This document shows positions 6,411 to 9,945 of a DNA stretch of 9,945 nt, in pieces (within the stretch, counting starts at the first letter, position 1; each line of letters starts with the position of its first letter). Below the pieces are notes generated by a model that worked only from the letters and a program-made list of their open reading frames with translations, searched no databases and had not been told where the DNA came from. This stretch comes from Acidobacteriota bacterium. Lineage in GTDB: Bacteria; Acidobacteriota; Terriglobia; 20CM-2-55-15. The position numbers were made by a program, and so were the translations under genes. The stretch lies in NCBI GenBank assembly GCA_003222755.1, contig QHXA01000160.1, positions 1-9,945 on the forward strand, read 5' to 3'.

Positions 6411-7616
6411 ATGGTCTCCAAGAATATCAAACCGCTTGACGATCTTTTTGTTCTAGATCTCTCTCGTATTCTGTCAGGGCCCGTCTGCACAATGCTTCTC
6501 GCGGATATGGGCGCACAGGTAATAAAGGTAGAACCGCCGCCCCTCGGCGATGATAGCCGGCAGTGGGGTCCGCCATTCGTAGCCGGCATCAGCACCTATT
6601 TCATGTCCGTGAACAGAAACAAGAAAAGTCTTGGACTTAACCTCAAAACACCAGACGGCCGCTGCATTCTCTGGAAGCTGATTGAACGTGCTGATGTTCT
6701 GATCGAAAACTTCCGCCCAGGCGTTTTAGAGAAACTCGGATTCGGATACGACACCGTTCGACGGATCAACCCTCGAACCATCTACTGTTCAATTTCGGGA
6801 TTCGGCCAAACCGGGCCGTACCGCGACCGCCCGGGTTATGACGTCATTGCGCAGGGCGAATCCGGCATGATGGACCTTACAGGTTATCCGGATGGACCGC
6901 CAGCCAAGCTTGGGGCGTCCCTGGCGGATGTGGTTGCGGGTCTGTACGCCTGCAACGGCATTTGCCTGGCATTGCTCGCACGCCATAAAACCGGCAAAGG
7001 ACAGCACGTGGATGTCAGTTTGTTGGACGGAATGGTCTCGACGCTGACCTATCATGCGCTGATTTACCTGTCGACGGGCCGCTCGCCGAAGCGCGCCGGA
7101 ACCCGGCATCCCTCGATTGTTCCGTACGAGTCGTTTCAGGCACGAGACGGTTTTGTGAACATCGCCGTCACGAACCAGAAGCAGTGGGAGAATTTTTGCC
7201 GGGTGTTGGGTTTTCCTGAAATTGCCACCGATCTGCAGTTTGAATCGATGAAGGCGCGCCTGGCCAATTACGCCGAATTGCGTCCGATGATTGAGCGCGT
7301 CGTGGCGAGCATGACGCGCGCTGAAGTCATGGCCGCCATGTCGGAAGTCGGCATTCCCGCTGGTCCGATTAACACTGTCGGCGAGGCTCTCGAAGACCCG
7401 CAGATTCACGCGCGCGACATGGTAATCGAGCTGACCCATCCGGATTACGGGCCGCTAAGACTGCTGGGGATTCCGATTAAGCTATCCGACACGCCGGGTA
7501 TCGTGGAAAATGCACCGCCAAAGTTTGGGGAGCACAACCGGGAGGTGCTGCGGATCTTAGGTTTCGAGGAAGAAGAAATCGCGCGATTTGCAGAATCCGG
7601 CGTGATTGCAAAATAG
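6411..7616 (+). CDS. CoA transferase family III (CaiB/BaiF)
   Basis: This 401-residue enzyme moves coenzyme A between carboxylic acids through an aspartyl-CoA anhydride, as formyl-CoA:oxalate transferase and succinyl-CoA-dependent transferases do. The family opening PLDDLFVLDLSRILSGP (8-24) is followed by MGAQVIKVEPP, NRNKKSLGLNLK and ADVLIENFRPGVLEKLG (94-110). The catalytic aspartate is Asp206 in GKGQHVDVSLLDG, aligned with Asp169 of formyl-CoA transferase. The distal part has GIPAGPINTVGEAL (314-327) and ends near PKFGEHNREVL, both typical. Length is normal. The start at 6411 follows an A-run and has no Shine-Dalgarno sequence, but the family opening fits closely. No dehydrogenase, hydratase or acyl-CoA partner gene is adjacent, so the acid substrate is unknown. 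The next gene starts 68 bases downstream and is functionally unrelated. Confidence 0.94.
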   Translation: MVSKNIKPLDDLFVLDLSRILSGPVCTMLLADMGAQVIKVEPPPLGDDSRQWGPPFVAGISTYFMSVNRNKKSLGLNLKTPDGRCILWKLIERADVLIENFRPGVLEKLGFGYDTVRRINPRTIYCSISGFGQTGPYRDRPGYDVIAQGESGMMDLTGYPDGPPAKLGASLADVVAGLYACNGICLALLARHKTGKGQHVDVSLLDGMVSTLTYHALIYLSTGRSPKRAGTRHPSIVPYESFQARDGFVNIAVTNQKQWENFCRVLGFPEIATDLQFESMKARLANYAELRPMIERVVASMTRAEVMAAMSEVGIPAGPINTVGEALEDPQIHARDMVIELTHPDYGPLRLLGIPIKLSDTPGIVENAPPKFGEHNREVLRILGFEEEEIARFAESGVIAK

Positions 7617-7641
7617 GCTAATCTCCTAAAAGTGCATGCCC

Positions 7642-7671
7642 TTGATTTCGCAGCGCCCGATCACCTATTCT
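7642..7671 (+). promoter_or_regulatory. Possible promoter of the HEAT-Rieske-cytochrome b cluster
   Basis: TTGATT (7642-7647) and TATTCT (7666-7671) are separated by 18 bases, each matching four of six consensus positions. Expected transcription start is about 7 bases before the ATG at 7685, again a nearly leaderless arrangement. The matches are moderate and chance cannot be excluded. Confidence 0.28.
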
Positions 7672-7684
7672 TCAATGTTCTTCT

Positions 7685-8566
7685 ATGGAAACGAAAAGCA
7701 CTAGTGTGTTACCGGCTCCGGACGAGCTCATCGAGGTTAAAAAACCAACTTCTCTTCTCATCGCACAGTTTTTCTTATTCCCCCTAATCATCATCGCGAT
7801 CTGCGTCGGAATCTTCCTTCTGTTCGGCTATCTCACGTACGAGCAGAAAACTCCGCAGGAGTACTTGAACGATGTCCGCACGGGCTCGGAACTCTGCTGC
7901 CGGTGGCAATCGGCTTACGAGCTTTCCAACATCATCTCGTCTCAGAAAGAAAAACTCCGCAATACGGATTTCGTAAACGATCTTATCAAGGTCTATCAGG
8001 GCTCACGCGATGGCGATCCGCGCGTGCGTCGCTATCTCGCGCTGACAATGGGCCACTTGGGTGACGCGCGCGCTGTGCCTGTGTTGATCGAGGGCTTGAG
8101 CGACAATGACTCTGAGAACCAGATGAACAATCTATTGGCGCTGGGTACAATCGCGGACAAGTCTGCTACTCCAGCGGTCGTCCAGCGCCTGAGCAGCAAC
8201 GATCCTGCAATTCGAAAGATGTCAGCGTTTGTGCTGAGCGCGATCAAGGACCCCGCTGCAACCCATGATCTGGAAATTGCGCTGAACGACACCAACGATG
8301 AGGTGCGGTGGTATGCCGCGATCGCGCTTGCGCAGATCAACGACCCTGCGGGGGCGGACGTCTTGATGAAGCTGATTGATCGCAGCTATCTCGACGCCCT
8401 GCAGGGCTTCACGTCCGAGCAAAAAGACCAGTTGCTGATCAATGCTGTTAAATGTTTGGGACTACTGAAATTTCAACCTGCTAAGGATAGAATACTCGCG
8501 CTCAGCCAGACCGATCCGGATCTGGGTGTGCGCGATGCTTCATTGGAAGCGCTGAAAAAGTTCTAA
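7685..8566 (+). CDS. Membrane-anchored HEAT-repeat protein
   Basis: This 293-residue protein has a short N-terminal tail, one strong hydrophobic segment at about residues 23-50 (LLIAQFFLFP and IIIAICVGIF within it), a linker helix with RWQSAYELS, and then tandem HEAT/PBS-lyase-type helical repeats from about residue 108 to the end. Repeat signatures are DPRVRRYLALTMGHLGD (111-127), DPAIRKMSAFVLSAIKD (173-189), DEVRWYAAIALAQINDPAG (205-223) and a final DLGVRDASLEALKKF. HEAT solenoids bind other proteins; no enzyme motif is seen. Lys19-Lys20 just before the membrane segment suggests the N-terminus is inside and the repeats outside. It sits directly upstream of the Rieske and cytochrome b genes, so a role in assembling or stabilising that complex is a reasonable inference. 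Two adjacent cysteines (71-72) follow the membrane segment and could be a ligand or disulfide site. No Shine-Dalgarno sequence is seen at the start. Confidence 0.88.
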   Translation: METKSTSVLPAPDELIEVKKPTSLLIAQFFLFPLIIIAICVGIFLLFGYLTYEQKTPQEYLNDVRTGSELCCRWQSAYELSNIISSQKEKLRNTDFVNDLIKVYQGSRDGDPRVRRYLALTMGHLGDARAVPVLIEGLSDNDSENQMNNLLALGTIADKSATPAVVQRLSSNDPAIRKMSAFVLSAIKDPAATHDLEIALNDTNDEVRWYAAIALAQINDPAGADVLMKLIDRSYLDALQGFTSEQKDQLLINAVKCLGLLKFQPAKDRILALSQTDPDLGVRDASLEALKKF

Positions 8567-8575
8567 TTTGTACTT

Positions 8576-8591
8576 GCGGGCTTGCGCCCGC
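8576..8591 (+). terminator. GC-rich hairpin between the HEAT and Rieske genes (weak terminator or attenuator)
   Basis: GCGGGC (8576-8581), a TTGC loop and GCCCGC (8586-8591) form a compact, perfect 6-bp stem 9 bases after the HEAT gene stop. Only a broken pyrimidine run (CTTTCATC) follows, so termination would be partial at most. It ends 13 bases before the Rieske ribosome site and may instead protect or set apart the downstream message. Confidence 0.4.
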
Positions 8592-8615
8592 CTTTCATCA
8601 TCTCGGGGGACTCCA

Positions 8616-9221
8616 ATGAGTAAAGAGGAATCAACCGTTCCCTCCACGCCGGCTCCGCCGAAGCCGGCCCCGCCAAAGGCGCCAGCCAAACCTGCAGCAG
8701 CCGCAGCCAAGCCGGCCGTGCCGCGCCGTTCTTTTCTTTCCTGGATGACATTGGCGTGGACCGCTTTCACGGCTTCAATGCTTGCGGCAGTGACGGCGAC
8801 CGCGCGATTCATGTTTCCCAATGTTCTCTTCGAACCGCCGCCGACGTTCAAGGCCGGCTACCCTAACGAGATTCAGGTCGGCCAGGTCGATGAACGATTC
8901 AAACAGAAATTCGCCATCTGGTTGGTGCGCACCGCATACGATCAGTATGCGAATGCGACCGGTATATTTGCACTGTCCACCGTCTGCACGCATTTGGGTT
9001 GCACGCCGAACTGGCTGGAAGCGGAACAGAAGTTCAAATGCCCCTGCCACGGCAGCGGCTACTACAAGACGGGTGTGAATTTTGAAGGCCCAACGCCGCG
9101 GCCGCTGGAGCGCTTTGCGATCAGCCTGGCGGACGATGGGCAGATCCTCGTAGATAAGAGCAGGAAGTTCCAACAGGAAAAAGGCGAATGGTCAAATCCT
9201 GCTGCGTTCTTAAAACTGTAA
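8616..9221 (+). CDS. Rieske 2Fe-2S protein of a cytochrome b complex
   Basis: This 201-residue subunit carries electrons from quinol to a cytochrome c or equivalent. The cluster ligands are Cys124 and His126 in CTHLGC, and Cys142 and His145 in CPCHGSGY; Cys129 and Cys144 form the usual stabilising disulfide. The block GPTPRPLERF (158-167) follows as in the family. The protein starts with a Pro/Ala/Lys-rich tail (residues 8-36), then a twin-arginine motif PRRSFLSW (36-43) and one membrane segment (about 43-66), which fits Tat-dependent export with an uncleaved anchor. The ATG at 8616 is preceded by GGGGGA with 5 bases of spacing; a TTG at 8568 in the same frame lies before the hairpin and is less likely. 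Cytochrome b follows after 28 bases, so the two are clearly one unit. The name petC or qcrA is not chosen because the complex type is unsettled. Confidence 0.95.
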   Translation: MSKEESTVPSTPAPPKPAPPKAPAKPAAAAAKPAVPRRSFLSWMTLAWTAFTASMLAAVTATARFMFPNVLFEPPPTFKAGYPNEIQVGQVDERFKQKFAIWLVRTAYDQYANATGIFALSTVCTHLGCTPNWLEAEQKFKCPCHGSGYYKTGVNFEGPTPRPLERFAISLADDGQILVDKSRKFQQEKGEWSNPAAFLKL

Positions 9222-9249
9222 TACATTAACAATTCATTTCTTCAAAGCT

Positions 9250-9945
9250 ATGGCCAACTTCACAGATCGACTTAAGGAGACCTTCAAGGCTCTATCGCCG
9301 GTGCGGATCGGTGAGTACATCCAGGACAGTCAGATCTATCGATCCGTTTTCCGCGTGGGTGTGCCGGACTCGGACCGCAAGCGCATGCTGGTCATGCTGG
9401 GCAGCGTCTTTCTCCACCTCCATCCGGTGAAGGTACGCAAGTCCGGCATTCGCATGCGCTACACGTGGTGCATGGGTGGAATCACGTTCTTCCTGTTTCT
9501 TGTGCTGACGTTCACTGGGCTGCTGTTGATGTTCTACTACCGCCCGACGCTGGAGTACGCGTACGTCGATATCCGCGATCTTCGTGAGCAGGTTCCGCTT
9601 GGAATCATGCGCGAAATTCACCGCTGGGGTGCACACGCGATGGTGATTGCCGTGTGGCTGCACATGTATCGCGTGTTCATGACCGGCTCCTACAAGCCGC
9701 CTCGAGAGTTCAACTGGAACGTCGGCGTGATTCTTCTCGTTCTGACGCTGCTGTTGAGCTTTACCGGATATTTGCTGCCATGGGATCAGCTGGCAATTTG
9801 GGCCATCACCGTCGGCAGCAACATGGCGCGGGCGACACCGTTCGCGGGACATGAAGGTCCAGGATCAGCCCTTCTCAAACTTGGCGACATTCCACTTGTG
9901 AACAATGCGAGCGATGCGCGATTCGCTTTGCTTGGCGGGCGGTTC
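9250..9945 (+). CDS. Cytochrome b (b6-type), 3' end beyond the window
   Basis: This is the heme-bearing membrane subunit of the quinol oxidoreductase that partners the Rieske protein. The first 232 codons are visible. Membrane helix A covers about residues 72-96 and helix B about 120-145 with heme ligands His124 (EIHRWGAH) and His138 (WLHMYRVF), 14 residues apart as in b-type cytochromes; the second pair lies in helix D beyond the window. FYYRPTLEYAY after helix A, TGSYKPPREFNW after helix B, and FTGYLLPWDQ in helix C match cytochrome b6 closely. Cys74 in TWCMGGIT aligns with the cysteine (Cys35 in b6) that binds heme c_n/c_i covalently. The N-terminal extension of about 35 residues before the b6-like region is longer than in plant b6. 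Whether the gene is split (b6 plus subunit IV) or fused cannot be seen. Confidence 0.95.
   Translation, partial: MANFTDRLKETFKALSPVRIGEYIQDSQIYRSVFRVGVPDSDRKRMLVMLGSVFLHLHPVKVRKSGIRMRYTWCMGGITFFLFLVLTFTGLLLMFYYRPTLEYAYVDIRDLREQVPLGIMREIHRWGAHAMVIAVWLHMYRVFMTGSYKPPREFNWNVGVILLVLTLLLSFTGYLLPWDQLAIWAITVGSNMARATPFAGHEGPGSALLKLGDIPLVNNASDARFALLGGRF

Noticed and set aside
6224..6595. Minus-strand frame that would extend the divergent region into a gene
   Set aside because: It overlaps the conserved N-terminus of the CoA transferase and contains no recognisable sequence; the gap is better explained as a control region.
6789..7439. Minus-strand reading frame of 216 codons
   Set aside because: It is fully antisense to the CoA transferase catalytic region; composition is His/Arg/Gln-rich and no family is seen.
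8568..8615. Upstream TTG start for the Rieske protein
   Set aside because: It lies before a hairpin and lacks a ribosome site, whereas the ATG at 8616 has GGGGGA 5 bases upstream.
9292..9852. Minus-strand reading frame of 186 codons
   Set aside because: It is antisense to cytochrome b, and its His/Gln/Arg-rich sequence mirrors the codon bias of the real gene.
1..9945. CRISPR array, tRNA, insertion sequence or phage genes
   Set aside because: No regularly spaced repeats, cloverleaf-like sequence, transposase or integrase motifs were seen in a reading of both strands by eye.

Overview
The window looks like bacterial chromosome of moderate to fairly high GC, densely coded, with no rRNA, tRNA, CRISPR array or insertion sequence that I can see. 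The gene mix (a HEAT-repeat membrane protein next to a Rieske protein and a b6-type cytochrome b, an N-terminally extended DHH phosphoesterase, a CaiB-type CoA transferase and a DUF1972-type glycosyltransferase) suggests an environmental lineage such as Acidobacteriota. That placement rests on recall of gene families and has not been tested by a search.

Left part (1-2038, minus strand): the end of a surface-polysaccharide operon. A group 4 glycosyltransferase is broken by a frameshift close to its N-terminus. It is followed by rmlB (dTDP-glucose 4,6-dehydratase), which runs off the left edge. A dTDP-sugar (rhamnose-type) pathway beside a glycosyltransferase fits glycan assembly.

Middle part (2078-5139, plus strand): an M20 zinc carboxypeptidase-like gene diverges from the glycosyltransferase and ends in a large perfect inverted repeat. 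Next comes a DHH/DHHA1 phosphoesterase with a degenerate RCK-like N-terminal domain, preceded by a good sigma70-type promoter that puts transcription start almost on the start codon. dtd (D-aminoacyl-tRNA deacylase) follows 27 bases later and is probably co-transcribed.

5035-6216 (minus strand): a 393-codon gene of unknown family with a strong Shine-Dalgarno site. Its 3' end runs antisense through the last 105 bases of dtd. A divergent intergenic region with a 9-bp perfect inverted repeat separates it from the CoA transferase.

Right part (6411-9945, plus strand): a CaiB/BaiF CoA transferase, then a respiratory cluster: a membrane-anchored HEAT-repeat protein, a Rieske 2Fe-2S protein and the first 232 codons of a cytochrome b6-type subunit. 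The last two form the core of a quinol:acceptor oxidoreductase. The cytochrome b keeps a cysteine at the position that binds heme c_i/c_n covalently in b6f and Bacillus-type complexes.

The items most worth a second look are the unknown antisense-overlapping gene, the frameshift in the glycosyltransferase, the long AT-rich inverted repeat, the DHH protein with an unusual first metal motif, and the heme c_i cysteine in the cytochrome b.
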